Below are positions 19,628 through 28,871 of a stretch of DNA of 64,000 nt, piece by piece; the stretch's first letter is position 1; each line of letters begins with the position of its first letter. Source of the DNA: Comamonadaceae bacterium (GTDB taxonomy: Bacteria > Pseudomonadota > Gammaproteobacteria > Burkholderiales > Burkholderiaceae_C). The notes under the pieces were generated by a model that saw nothing but the letters and a program-made list of their open reading frames with translations, made no database searches and was not told where the DNA came from. The stretch covers positions 62,001 through 126,000 of the forward strand of contig CANKBG010000002.1 of the NCBI GenBank assembly GCA_947479935.1, given 5' to 3'. A program made the position numbers and the translations under genes.

Positions 19628-20184
19628 ATGGTGTTCAGAGCATTTTTTTGCTGAGTTGTGGCATTTTTTGGCTGCCCTTCGGTCAGGCTCAACAAACCAA
19701 AGTGGACAACCACAAAACGAGCGCAGATGGCAAATCAAAACCTGCTGCCAAACCCACTCATCAAAGTGAGTTAAGAAAGTCCCATGTGGTCAAGCTGGCC
19801 ATTGAAACACCGCTCGAAGCGCATGAATTGAGCATTGCTGAACGTGTCCACGTGGGTCAATTGCCTTGTGAGATGGGCGCCTTTGTTCAGATGACCAGTG
19901 ATGCAAATTCGCCGGGGTACTTTAATGTGCAAGGTAAGGGCTACAAATATCGAATGAAACCTGTTGCGACCAGCACAGGTGCCATTCGTTTAGAAGATGA
20001 AAAAGCGGGCGCCGTGTGGCTGCAATTGGCCAATAAATCCATGTTGATGGATCAGAAAAATGGCCGTCGCTTGGCAGACGAATGTGCTCACCCAGATCAG
20101 GTGGCCGTCGCCAACGACATGAAGATCAACCCACCCCCAGCTTTGATTGATGTGAGCAATATGGCCACACCAGTCAAACGTTGA
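19615..20184 (+). CDS. Secreted protein of unknown function in the TCA cluster
   Basis: I do not recognise a family for this 189-residue protein. A signal peptide is clear (residues about 1-25, IFLLSCGIFWLPFGQAQ), followed by a Lys/His/Ser-rich linker and a folded part from about residue 55 with two cysteines (LPCEMGAF and DECAHPD) that could pair in the periplasm. Its ATG lies inside the end of the CitE-like gene, so translation is coupled, and acnB follows 57 bases later. A periplasmic protein between two cytosolic enzyme genes is unexpected. Confidence 0.7.
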   Translation: MRSLNGVQSIFLLSCGIFWLPFGQAQQTKVDNHKTSADGKSKPAAKPTHQSELRKSHVVKLAIETPLEAHELSIAERVHVGQLPCEMGAFVQMTSDANSPGYFNVQGKGYKYRMKPVATSTGAIRLEDEKAGAVWLQLANKSMLMDQKNGRRLADECAHPDQVAVANDMKINPPPALIDVSNMATPVKR

Positions 20185-20241
20185 GATGTGTCGTTTGAAA
20201 ATTTTGATTTGTAAATTTATTTAGTTAGACAGGAGAAAACC

Positions 20242-22833
20242 ATGTTGAAAGCCTACCGTGAACACGCTGCCGAACGCGCTGCGCTGGGAATCCCCCCGTT
20301 GCCTTTGGATGCCAAACAAACGGCTGAGTTGATTGAACTCATCAAGAACCCACCCAAAGGCGAGGAAGCCTTTTTGATGGACATGCTCACACACCGTGTG
20401 CCACCTGGTGTGGACGATGCCGCCAAAGTCAAAGCCTCATTCTTGTCGGCAGTCGCCCATGGCGACTTGTCTGTCTCATTGGTCAGCAAATCCAAAGCCA
20501 CAGAATTGCTGGGAACCATGGTGGGTGGTTACAACGTCAAACCCTTGATTGATTTGCTGGACCACAAGGAAGTGGCCGCTGTGGCTGCTCAAGGCTTGAA
20601 GAAAACATTGCTGATGTTTGACTTCTTCCATGACGTTGCTGAAAAATCAAAAGCTGGCAATGCCGCTGCCACAGAAGTGATTCAAAGCTGGGCAGATGCT
20701 GAATGGTTCACCTCACGTCCTGAAGTGGCGAAAAAAATCACTGTCTCTGTGTTCAAGGTGCCTGGTGAAACCAACACCGACGATTTGTCGCCCGCACCCG
20801 ATGCTTGGAGTCGCCCCGATATTCCATTGCATTACTTGGCCATGTTGAAAAACACACGCCCTGATGCAGCCTTCAAACCGGAGGAGGACGGTAAGCGCGG
20901 CCCAATGGCTTTCATTCAAGAGATGAAGAAAAAAGGTCACTTGGTGGCTTATGTAGGTGATGTGGTGGGTACCGGTTCTTCACGCAAGTCTGCGACCAAC
21001 AGCATCATCTGGGGCTTTGGTGAAGACATTCCTTTTGTCCCCAACAAGCGCTTTGGTGGCGTGACATTGGGCGCAAAAATTGCCCCGATCTTCTTCAATA
21101 CGCAAGAAGACTCCGGCGCATTGCCAATTGAGGTGGATGTTTCTAAGTTGGAAATGGGTGATGTGATAGATGTGTTGCCTTACGAAGGCAAGATCATGAA
21201 AAATGGTGCACTGCTCACCGAATTTGAACTTCGCAGCGACATGTTGTTTGATGAAGTTCGTGCAGGCGGTCGAATCAATTTGATCATTGGCCGATCACTG
21301 ACGGTCAAGGCTCGCGAGTTTTTGCGTTTGCCTACATCAACCTTGTTCCGTTTGCCCAAAGTTCCAACTTCGACCAAAGCAGGCTTTACGGTGGCGCAAA
21401 AAATGGTGGGTCGTGCTTGCGGTTTGCCAGAAGGTCAGGGCGTTCGTCCTGGCACCTATTGCGAACCCAAAATGACAACAGTGGGTTCACAAGACACTAC
21501 AGGCACTATGACGCGTGACGAGTTGAAAGACTTGGCCTGCTTGGGTTTTAGCGCCGACATGGTGATGCAATCTTTCTGCCACACAGCGGCTTATCCCAAG
21601 TCCGTGGATGTCAAGATGCATCACGAATTGCCAGCCTTCATGAGCAACCGCGGTGGTGTGTCGTTGCGCCCTGGTGATGGCATTATTCACAGTTGGTTGA
21701 ACCGTTTGTTGTTGCCCGATACCGTGGGCACCGGTGGCGATTCGCACACACGTTTCCCCATCGGTATTTCATTTCCGGCCGGTTCTGGTTTGGTGGCTTT
21801 TGGTGCTGCCACAGGTGTGATGCCTCTGGACATGCCCGAATCCATCTTGGTTCGATTTAAAGGCAAGATGCAGCCTGGCATTACATTGCGCGATTTGGTT
21901 CATGCAATTCCTTACTACGCAATCAAAGCGGGTTTGTTGACGGTTGCCAAGTCCGGCAAGATCAATGAATTCTCCGGCCGAATTTTGGAAATTGAAGGTT
22001 TGCCAGATTTGAAAGTTGAACAAGCTTTTGAATTGTCGGATGCTTCTGCTGAGCGCTCTGCTGCGGGTTGCACAGTGAAGCTTAATCCAGAGCCCGTGAA
22101 AGAGTATTTGAACTCCAATGTTGTTCTCATGAAGAACATGATTGCGCAGGGTTACAGCGACAAGCGTGCGCTAGAGCGACGTATCAAAGCGGTTGAAGCC
22201 TGGTTGGCCAAGCCTAGCTTGTTAGAAGCCGACGCCAATGCTGAGTACGCTCACGTGCTGGAAATTGACATGGACCAACTCAAAGAACCCGTCTTGTGCT
22301 GCCCGAATGATCCTGATGATGCAAAACTTCTGTCACAAGTTGCAGGCTCCAAAATTGATGAAGTATTCATCGGCTCTTGCATGACCAACATTGGTCACTT
22401 CCGCGCAGCCTCCAAGTTGCTCGAAGGCCAACGCGATATTCCTGTCAAGTTGTGGGTTGCCCCGCCAACCAAAATGGATGCCGCGGAGTTGACCAAAGAA
22501 GGTCACTATGGCGTGTTTGGCGCTGCTGGTGCTCGCACTGAAATGCCAGGTTGCTCGTTGTGCATGGGGAATCAAGCACAAGTGCGCGAAGGGGCGACGG
22601 TGGTTTCTACCTCGACACGCAACTTTCCTAATCGTTTAGGTAAAAATACCAATGTGTATTTAGCCTCTGCTGAAGTGGCCGCCATCAGTTCTAAGCTGGG
22701 CCGTATTCCAACTGTAGAAGAGTATCAGTCCAGCATGACTGAAATTAGCAAAGACGGTAGCCAGATCTACAAGTACATGAACTTCGATAAGATAGAAGAG
22801 TACGCAGATGTGGCAAAAGGTGTCGCCGCTTAA
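20242..22833 (+). CDS. acnB: Aconitate hydratase B
   Basis: Interconverts citrate and isocitrate; AcnB enzymes often also hydrate 2-methylaconitate. The 863 residues start with the HEAT-like domain ([22 protein letters not shown]), then the swivel domain, then the catalytic domains, the AcnB order. The [4Fe-4S] cysteines are in [10 protein letters not shown] and [10 protein letters not shown]. An AGGAG site precedes the ATG. A strong terminator follows 23 bases after the stop, so it ends the mdh arm. Confidence 0.97.
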   Translation: MLKAYREHAAERAALGIPPLPLDAKQTAELIELIKNPPKGEEAFLMDMLTHRVPPGVDDAAKVKASFLSAVAHGDLSVSLVSKSKATELLGTMVGGYNVKPLIDLLDHKEVAAVAAQGLKKTLLMFDFFHDVAEKSKAGNAAATEVIQSWADAEWFTSRPEVAKKITVSVFKVPGETNTDDLSPAPDAWSRPDIPLHYLAMLKNTRPDAAFKPEEDGKRGPMAFIQEMKKKGHLVAYVGDVVGTGSSRKSATNSIIWGFGEDIPFVPNKRFGGVTLGAKIAPIFFNTQEDSGALPIEVDVSKLEMGDVIDVLPYEGKIMKNGALLTEFELRSDMLFDEVRAGGRINLIIGRSLTVKAREFLRLPTSTLFRLPKVPTSTKAGFTVAQKMVGRACGLPEGQGVRPGTYCEPKMTTVGSQDTTGTMTRDELKDLACLGFSADMVMQSFCHTAAYPKSVDVKMHHELPAFMSNRGGVSLRPGDGIIHSWLNRLLLPDTVGTGGDSHTRFPIGISFPAGSGLVAFGAATGVMPLDMPESILVRFKGKMQPGITLRDLVHAIPYYAIKAGLLTVAKSGKINEFSGRILEIEGLPDLKVEQAFELSDASAERSAAGCTVKLNPEPVKEYLNSNVVLMKNMIAQGYSDKRALERRIKAVEAWLAKPSLLEADANAEYAHVLEIDMDQLKEPVLCCPNDPDDAKLLSQVAGSKIDEVFIGSCMTNIGHFRAASKLLEGQRDIPVKLWVAPPTKMDAAELTKEGHYGVFGAAGARTEMPGCSLCMGNQAQVREGATVVSTSTRNFPNRLGKNTNVYLASAEVAAISSKLGRIPTVEEYQSSMTEISKDGSQIYKYMNFDKIEEYADVAKGVAA

Positions 22834-22855
22834 TCAAGCTGCCATGCCTTCACTG

Positions 22856-22890
22856 AAAGCCCATAAGACGAAAGTCTTTTGGGCTTTTTT
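22856..22890 (+). terminator. Intrinsic terminator after acnB
   Basis: AAAGCCCA-TAAGAC-GAAA-GTCTT-TTGGGC followed by six T. Long stem with a stable GAAA loop. Confidence 0.9.
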
Positions 22891-22928
22891 GATGCCCCTC
22901 ATGTTTTGAGCATTCAGATCGTTGCAAA

Positions 22929-24128
22929 ATGAATGCTGTGAAAAATTCAATTTTGATTGTGGGCGGCGGCATTGGTGGATTGGCAGCGGCTTTGGCTTGT
23001 GCAAGCAAGGGTGCTAAGCCACGCGTGATAGAGCGCGCAGCTGTGTTTAGCGAGGTGGGTGCGGGTATTCAAATGGGGCCCAACGTTACTCGAACGCTTT
23101 ATGCTTTGGGCTTAGAAAAAAAGCTGCAAGAGGTGGTGTTCGCCCCACAGCAATTACAGGCGAGGGACACCGAATCTGGTAAATTCTTGGGCGTATTGCG
23201 GTTGGGTCAGCGAAGTCTTGAAAACTACGGAGCGCCCTATTTCTCAGTGCACCGAGCAGATTTGCATCAGGTCTTGCTGCAGAAATTGGTCAGTGATGGT
23301 GATGTTGATTTGAGCCTCAATTGCGAAATTGATTTAATACGCGATGACGTTGATCAAGTGACAGTCAACGGCCGAGGATTGCCCGAAGGATTTTTTGACA
23401 GTATTGATACTGAGGCCTTGGTGGGTGCAGATGGTTTATGGAGCGCCACCCGTCAATACGTAGTGGCAAAAACGTCGCCCAGAGTCACTGGCTTGGTAGC
23501 CTATCGAGCGATGCTTTCCATGCAAAACTTACCCGAAAAACTTCGTACGCAAGATGTCACGGTGTGGATGGGCCCACGCGTACATGCAGTTTTGTATCCA
23601 GTCAGACAAGGTGAATCTCTTAATTTGGTTTTTGTGGTTAAAGGTCAACCGCCAGAATCTTTGGAAGCTTGGGACCATCAAGCACATCAAAAAGATCTTG
23701 AGTTGGCCATGGGGCCTGTCCATTCAGACTTGAAAGAAATCTTGGCGGCGGTGCCAGAGTGGCGTTTATGGCCTCTGTGCGATCGTCCTCCCGTTCAGGG
23801 GCCTTTTGAAATGGCCAAGGGACGGATTGCTTTATTGGGCGATGCGGCTCACCCCATGCGTCCTTTTTTGGCGCAAGGTGCTGGCATGGCCATTGAAGAC
23901 GCCGCTGAATTGGCAACCAGTTGGGCTCGAACTGACTTAGAGGTGGCCAAGCGTTGGCACCTGTATGCCAACGCTCGTTGGGCTCGAAACGCCAAAGTGC
24001 AAGCGCGGTCTATTCGCAATGGTCAAATTTTCCACATGCAAGGGCCTCTGCGTTGGGGCAGAGACCTTGCCCTGAAATTGCTGGGAGAGTCCTTGATGGA
24101 TGTGCCTTGGCTTTACGCGGAGCCTTAA
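22929..24128 (+). CDS. FAD-dependent aromatic-ring monooxygenase family protein
   Basis: A 399-residue flavoprotein of the salicylate / 3-hydroxybenzoate / 6-hydroxynicotinate hydroxylase group. FAD-binding GGGIGGLAAALACASKGAKPRVIERA is at residues about 12-37, a DG-type motif is in ALVGADGLWSATR, and GDAAHPMRPFLAQGAGMAIEDA closes the FAD site. These enzymes use NAD(P)H and O2 to hydroxylate an aromatic acid. It stands alone after the acnB terminator with no catabolic neighbours, so the substrate is unknown. Confidence 0.85.
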   Translation: MNAVKNSILIVGGGIGGLAAALACASKGAKPRVIERAAVFSEVGAGIQMGPNVTRTLYALGLEKKLQEVVFAPQQLQARDTESGKFLGVLRLGQRSLENYGAPYFSVHRADLHQVLLQKLVSDGDVDLSLNCEIDLIRDDVDQVTVNGRGLPEGFFDSIDTEALVGADGLWSATRQYVVAKTSPRVTGLVAYRAMLSMQNLPEKLRTQDVTVWMGPRVHAVLYPVRQGESLNLVFVVKGQPPESLEAWDHQAHQKDLELAMGPVHSDLKEILAAVPEWRLWPLCDRPPVQGPFEMAKGRIALLGDAAHPMRPFLAQGAGMAIEDAAELATSWARTDLEVAKRWHLYANARWARNAKVQARSIRNGQIFHMQGPLRWGRDLALKLLGESLMDVPWLYAEP

Positions 24129-24143
24129 AGCTTGTTTGATTGC

Positions 24144-25085
24144 TTAACTTGAGACCTTGCCCAATAGCAAAAACTCCATCAGTGCTTTTTGTGCGTGCAT
24201 GCGATTTTCCGCTTCGTCCCACACCACAGACTGAGGCCCATCAATGACTTCTGCGCTAACTTCTTCGCCTCGGTGTGCAGGCAGGCAATGCATGAAAAGT
24301 GCATCTGCTTTGGCAACTTTCATCATCTCTTCATCGACGCACCAATCTGCAAACGCTTTTTTACGCGCTTCATTTTCTGCTTCATAGCCCATGCTGGTCC
24401 AGACGTCGGTGGTGACCAAGTCGGCGCCTTCACAGGCTTGCATGGGGTCTTTGAAAAATTGTGTGCTGGCCGCGCTTCGAACACCTACCACTGTGGGGTC
24501 AACTTCATATCCGCTGGGGGTGCTGAGATTGACTTTGAAGCCAAGCACATCAGCCGCTTGGAGCCATGTGTTGGCCATGTTGTTGCCGTCTCCCACCCAA
24601 GCCACCGTTTTGCCTTGAATGGAACCGCGGTGTTCTATGTAGGTAAAGATATCCGCCAAAATTTGGCAAGGGTGAAACTCGTTGGTTAAACCGTTGATGA
24701 CGGGAACGCGCGAGTGCTCGGCAAACTTTTCAATTTTGTCTTGCCCATAAGTTCGGATCATGACCAGGTCAACCATGCGACTGATCACGCGCGCACTGTC
24801 TTCTATGGGTTCGGCACGTCCAAGTTGACTGTCGCCCGTGGTGAGGTGCACCACAGATCCACCGAGTTGATACATGCCTGCTTCGAAGCTCACACGAGTG
24901 CGCGTCGAGGCTTTTTCAAAAATCATGGCCAAGGTTCGATCTGTGAGTGGCTGAAATTTTTCGTAGGCTTTGAACTTGGCTTTGATGAAGGCAGCACGTT
25001 TGAAAATGTGTGCGTATTCATCGGCTGTTAAGTCAGTGAACTGCAAATAATGCCGAGGTGGCTTGGCCAGTAAATGGGATGACAT
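24144..25085 (-). CDS. argF: Ornithine carbamoyltransferase
   Basis: Makes citrulline from ornithine and carbamoyl phosphate in arginine synthesis. The carbamoyl-phosphate motif STRTR is in FEKASTRTRVSFE, followed by HPCQILADIFTYIEH and the ornithine/catalytic motif MHCLPAHRGEEV. The 313 residues match the anabolic form. It follows argD by 5 bases on the same strand, so argD-argF is an operon. Confidence 0.97.
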   Translation of the reverse strand: MSSHLLAKPPRHYLQFTDLTADEYAHIFKRAAFIKAKFKAYEKFQPLTDRTLAMIFEKASTRTRVSFEAGMYQLGGSVVHLTTGDSQLGRAEPIEDSARVISRMVDLVMIRTYGQDKIEKFAEHSRVPVINGLTNEFHPCQILADIFTYIEHRGSIQGKTVAWVGDGNNMANTWLQAADVLGFKVNLSTPSGYEVDPTVVGVRSAASTQFFKDPMQACEGADLVTTDVWTSMGYEAENEARKKAFADWCVDEEMMKVAKADALFMHCLPAHRGEEVSAEVIDGPQSVVWDEAENRMHAQKALMEFLLLGKVSS

Positions 25086-25090
25086 CGAAA

Positions 25091-26287
25091 TTACTCCGAT
25101 AGAAATTGATGAATCAGGGGCAGCAAAATGTCTGTCACTTCATCGGCCTCGGCTTGCGTCATGATCAGCGGAGGCACGATGCGGATCACGCTGTCGGCCG
25201 TGACGCTGATCAATAAACCCGCTTCGGCTGCGCGAAGTGTGAGAGCACCACAAGGCTTGTCAAGTTCAATGCCCAACATGAGGCCTTGACCGCGAATTTC
25301 TTTGACGCCCTTTGCACCTGCCAGTCCTTTTTCCAGTCGAGTCTTGAGATGCGTGCCAACGCGCGCCGCGTTTTCGAGCAGGCCATCTTTTTCCATGATT
25401 CGAATGGTTTCTAAACCCGCGCGCATGGCCAAGGGATTGCCGCCGAAGGTGGTGCCGTGATTGCCGGGTTGAAAGATATGGGCCGCTTTAGGCCCAGCCA
25501 CCACCGCAGCAATCGGAACCCCCGACCCTAGGCCTTTGGCCAGGGGCATGACGTCGGCTTGAATGCCTGCCCATTGGTGTGCAAACCACTTGCCTGTTCT
25601 GCCCATGCCGCATTGAACTTCGTCAATCATCATGAGCCAATCTTTTTCATTGCACAACGCACGTACATCGCGCAAATAGTCCATGTGCATGGGGTTCACG
25701 CCACCTTCACCTTGAATGGTTTCGAAAAACACAGCCACCACGTTCGGATTGTTTTCGGTGGCCTTTTTCAAGGCGTCAATGTTATTGACGGCGACGCGCA
25801 AAAAGCCTTCAACCAAGGGGCCAAAGCCTTCTTGAATTTTGGTGTTACCCGTGGCGCTCAAAGTGGCAATACTGCGACCGTGAAAGGCCTTTTCATAAAC
25901 CACAATGACGGGTGACTTGATGCCTTTGTCATGGCCAAACTTGCGCGCCAATTTAATGGCCGCTTCGTTGGCTTCTAGGCCCGTAGAGCAAAAAAACACG
26001 TTGGTCATGCCTGACAACTCAACCAACTTTGCGGCTAATTTTTCTTGATTGGGGACGTGGTAGTAGTTACAACTGTGAATAATTTTGCTCAGTTGATCTT
26101 GCAGGGCGGGAACCAATTCTGGGTGGTTATGGCCCAAAGTGTTCACTGCAATACCACCCAATGCATCTAAGTAAACCTTGCCATTCACATCCCACAGTCG
26201 GCAACCTTGACCATGGCTGATTGCGATGGGCAATCGGCCATAGGTGTTCATGGTGTGCGGCGAAGTGGCTTCAATGAAAGCAGGCAT
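25091..26287 (-). CDS. argD: Acetylornithine aminotransferase
   Basis: PLP aminotransferase converting N-acetylglutamate semialdehyde to N-acetylornithine; many homologues also serve diaminopimelate synthesis. The PLP lysine is in MPLAKGLGSGVPIAA, with DEVQCGMGRTG just before it and NHGTTFGGNPLA after. The 398 residues are a normal length. It diverges from the DUF3579 gene, and the 166-base gap holds a copy of the TCTTATATAAGA palindrome 83 bases upstream of its ATG. Confidence 0.96.
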   Translation of the reverse strand: MPAFIEATSPHTMNTYGRLPIAISHGQGCRLWDVNGKVYLDALGGIAVNTLGHNHPELVPALQDQLSKIIHSCNYYHVPNQEKLAAKLVELSGMTNVFFCSTGLEANEAAIKLARKFGHDKGIKSPVIVVYEKAFHGRSIATLSATGNTKIQEGFGPLVEGFLRVAVNNIDALKKATENNPNVVAVFFETIQGEGGVNPMHMDYLRDVRALCNEKDWLMMIDEVQCGMGRTGKWFAHQWAGIQADVMPLAKGLGSGVPIAAVVAGPKAAHIFQPGNHGTTFGGNPLAMRAGLETIRIMEKDGLLENAARVGTHLKTRLEKGLAGAKGVKEIRGQGLMLGIELDKPCGALTLRAAEAGLLISVTADSVIRIVPPLIMTQAEADEVTDILLPLIHQFLSE

Positions 26288-26369
26288 GCTGAGAACTCCT
26301 CTAAAAGAAATCGGCCCAACGAAGAGGGCCGCTGAGATGAGATTTTAGGGCCAGAAATTAAGTGTCAAG

Positions 26370-26381
26370 TCTTATATAAGA
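26370..26381. promoter_or_regulatory. Second TCTTATATAAGA palindrome (argD / DUF3579 divergence)
   Basis: Identical to the palindrome between gntR and mdh. It lies nearly midway between the argD and DUF3579 start codons (83 and 73 bases of sequence on either side), embedded in AAGTCTTATATAAGATACAATACTT. By chance a given 12-mer is not expected twice in 64 kb. Confidence 0.55.
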
Positions 26382-26453
26382 TACAATACTTGTGCAATGC
26401 AGCATCTAGGCGATCCCTGTTGCCTGCCCATCCATTTTCCTAACCTCTGATCG

Positions 26454-26768
26454 ATGGTTTCAAATAACGCCAAAGAAGTATTGATCCAAGGCATCACCTT
26501 GGATGGACGAACTTTCAGGCCCAGTGACTGGGCTGAACGATTGGCTGGCGTGATGGGTCAGTTCCGACCGGGGGGTGCCACTCCAGGCAGCCATCTTAGC
26601 TACTCACCTTGGTGTATTCCTCAAACCATTGGGGGTGTCAGGTGTGTGGTGGTTCACACCGATCTGCGCGGTTATGAACCCATGGCCTGGGACTTTTTGA
26701 TGAACTTCGCCAAAGACAACAATTTGCAAGTGTCAGAAGCTTGTATCTTGGCCGAACCTCCAAAGTAA
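26454..26768 (+). CDS. DUF3579 domain protein
   Basis: A small cytosolic protein of 104 residues with the DUF3579 pattern: LIQGITLDGRTFRPSDWAERL, a central SPWCIPQTIGGVRCVVVHTDLR and a C-terminal NFAKDNNLQVSEACI. The family is common in betaproteobacteria and has no assigned role that I know of. It has no clear Shine-Dalgarno site. It diverges from argD and ends before a terminator shared with rpsT. Confidence 0.8.
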   Translation: MVSNNAKEVLIQGITLDGRTFRPSDWAERLAGVMGQFRPGGATPGSHLSYSPWCIPQTIGGVRCVVVHTDLRGYEPMAWDFLMNFAKDNNLQVSEACILAEPPK

Positions 26769-26773
26769 GCGCC

Positions 26774-26800
26774 CACAAAAAAGCCGTCCTAAGACGGCTT
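26774..26800. terminator. Terminator between DUF3579 gene and rpsT
   Basis: AAGCCGTC CTAA GACGGCTT with a run of six A on its left. Read on the minus strand this gives GACGGC followed by six T, a good terminator for rpsT; the plus-strand U-run is broken (CTTGCTTTTC). Confidence 0.8.
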
Positions 26801-26877
26801 CTTGCTTTTCTTTGCTAACAGCGCACCCGTTTCAAACGGCGGCAACCCCTGAGGGTGCCGGGCTGGTGATCAATTGA

Positions 26878-27174
26878 TCAGGCGAGGGCCAAGGTTTTCA
26901 CCTTGGTTGACAAGCGGCTCTTATCGCGAGCTGCTTTGTTCTTGTGAAAGATGCCTTTGTCGGCAACGGTGTCCACAACCGCTTGCATTTTGGCAAACAG
27001 TTCGGTTGCTTTGGTTTTGTCACCGGCCAGAACTGCTTTTTCAACGTTCTTGACAGCGGTGCGGTATTTGGAGCGCAGTGAGGTGTTCGCTGCGTTCAAT
27101 TTCACGTCTTGACGTGCGCGTTTGCGGCCTGATGCCAGGCGGGGGTTTTTTTTCTTGGGTTTTCCAGAAGCCAT
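26878..27174 (-). CDS. rpsT: Small ribosomal subunit protein bS20
   Basis: Primary 16S rRNA-binding protein of the 30S subunit. The 98-residue sequence is Lys/Arg/Ala-rich, with [21 protein letters not shown] at the N-terminus and [16 protein letters not shown] near the C-terminus, both typical. Divergent from murJ with 115 bases between them, the usual arrangement in this group. A perfect 14-base palindrome, TGATCAATTGATCA (26867-26880), overlaps its stop codon. Confidence 0.97.
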   Translation of the reverse strand: MASGKPKKKNPRLASGRKRARQDVKLNAANTSLRSKYRTAVKNVEKAVLAGDKTKATELFAKMQAVVDTVADKGIFHKNKAARDKSRLSTKVKTLALA

Positions 27175-27289
27175 TATGTTTATCCTAGTTGTCTGAGGAT
27201 GTTGTTAGCAAAGCCGACTATTGTATCAGCCATAAAGTGGCTTCGCCTAGCCCCTGACAGTCCACTCAATCAGTCGCTACACTCTCTTT

Positions 27290-28864
27290 GTGAGCCTTTT
27301 TAAATCTGCATCCACTGTTTCTCTTTGGACCTTGGCCTCCCGCATCACGGGCTTGGGCCGGGAGTTGCTCATTGCGTCTGCATTTGGGGCAAGCGCGCTG
27401 ACAGATGCCTTTAATGTGGCCTTTCGTATTCCTAATTTGTTTCGAAGGCTCTTTGCTGAGGGAGCCTTTAGCCAAGCCTTTGTACCGGTATTGGCGGCCA
27501 GCAAAGCGCAACACGGCGAGGAGGCGACCAAACTGGCCATCGATCAAGTGGCGACGCTTTTGGCTTGGTCCCTTTTATTCTTGAGTTTGGTGGGGGTGAT
27601 GGCTGCGCCATTTTTGGTATGGGCCATGGCCAGCGGTTTGCAGCAACAGCCGGCGTCATTTCAGGTCGCCGTGAACATGACGCGCTGGATGTTTCCCTAC
27701 ATCGGCTTCATGTCATTGGTGGCACTTTCGGCAGGCATTTTGAATACTTGGAAACGTTTTGCCATTCCAGCTGCAACCCCTGTTCTCTTGAATTTGGCGA
27801 TGATCGCTGCCGCCTGGCTCCTGGCACCTTGGTTTAAAGCTCAGGGCATACAGGCAATTTACGCACTGCCGGTGGGAGTAATGGCAGGGGGTGCGTTGCA
27901 ACTGGCCCTTCAAATTCCAGTGCTGTCTCGGATGGGTCTTTTGCCTCGAATTGGCTTGACCGTGTCAGCCATCCGAAAAGCTGCAGCAGACCCGGCGTCT
28001 CGTCAAATTGCCAGCCTGATGTTGCCAGCCTTATTGGGCGTTGGCGTGGCTCAAATTTCTTTGTTGATCAATACCCAAATTGCATCCCATTTGACGCCAG
28101 GCAGTGTGAGTTGGTTGACCTATGCCGATCGCTTGATGGAGTTTCCAACGGCCATTTTGGGTGTGGCGTTGGGGGCTGTTCTGATGCCGCAATTGGCAGC
28201 GGCCAAAGCCAAAGGGGACCATGCTGAATATGCCGCCATGTTGGATTGGGGTCTGCGTTTGGTAGTGCTGTTGGCTTTGCCATGTGCTGCTGCTTTGCTC
28301 ACCTTTTCTCAGCCTTTGGTCTCTGTTCTTTACCATTACGGCGCATTCACTGACAAAGATGTTCAGCAAACGACGTTAGCACTGATTGGTTATGGTGTGG
28401 GGTTGCTAGGCTTGGTGGCAATCAAGGTATTGGCCCCCGGGTATTACGCCAGCCAAGACATCAAGACGCCGGTGAAGATTGCAGTCATTGTTTTGTGTTT
28501 CACGCAATTGATGAATGTTTTGCTAGTGCCTTATTTGGCGCACGCAGGCTTGGCTTTGTCCATTGGCTTGGGCGCCTTACTCAATGCGGGCTGGTTGTTT
28601 GTCGGGCTACTTCGCAAGGGCAGTTACAAGCCGCAACCTGGTTGGCTTGGTTTTGGCGCTCGCGTCCTTTTTGCAACTTTGCTATTGGCTGGCTTTCTCA
28701 TCTTTGCCGCTCAATATTTTGATTGGTTGGCTTTGCGTCAGCAAATGCTTTGGCGCTTGCTTGTGATGGCCATGGTGTTGGCTTTATCTGCTTTGATTTA
28801 TTTTGGAAGTTTGCGAATCATTGGTTTGCGCTGGCAATCTTTAGTGCGTCGAACATCAAATTGA
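27290..28864 (+). CDS. murJ: Lipid II flippase MurJ
   Basis: Polytopic MOP-superfamily membrane protein that moves lipid II across the cytoplasmic membrane for peptidoglycan synthesis. The 524 residues contain about 14 membrane helices and begin SLFKSASTVSLWTLASRITGLGRE, with FRIPNLFRRLFAEGAFSQAFVP following, the MviN signature. The start codon is GTG. The SirB1-like gene follows after 7 bases. Confidence 0.95.
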   Translation: MSLFKSASTVSLWTLASRITGLGRELLIASAFGASALTDAFNVAFRIPNLFRRLFAEGAFSQAFVPVLAASKAQHGEEATKLAIDQVATLLAWSLLFLSLVGVMAAPFLVWAMASGLQQQPASFQVAVNMTRWMFPYIGFMSLVALSAGILNTWKRFAIPAATPVLLNLAMIAAAWLLAPWFKAQGIQAIYALPVGVMAGGALQLALQIPVLSRMGLLPRIGLTVSAIRKAAADPASRQIASLMLPALLGVGVAQISLLINTQIASHLTPGSVSWLTYADRLMEFPTAILGVALGAVLMPQLAAAKAKGDHAEYAAMLDWGLRLVVLLALPCAAALLTFSQPLVSVLYHYGAFTDKDVQQTTLALIGYGVGLLGLVAIKVLAPGYYASQDIKTPVKIAVIVLCFTQLMNVLLVPYLAHAGLALSIGLGALLNAGWLFVGLLRKGSYKPQPGWLGFGARVLFATLLLAGFLIFAAQYFDWLALRQQMLWRLLVMAMVLALSALIYFGSLRIIGLRWQSLVRRTSN

Positions 28865-28871
28865 GTGAAGT

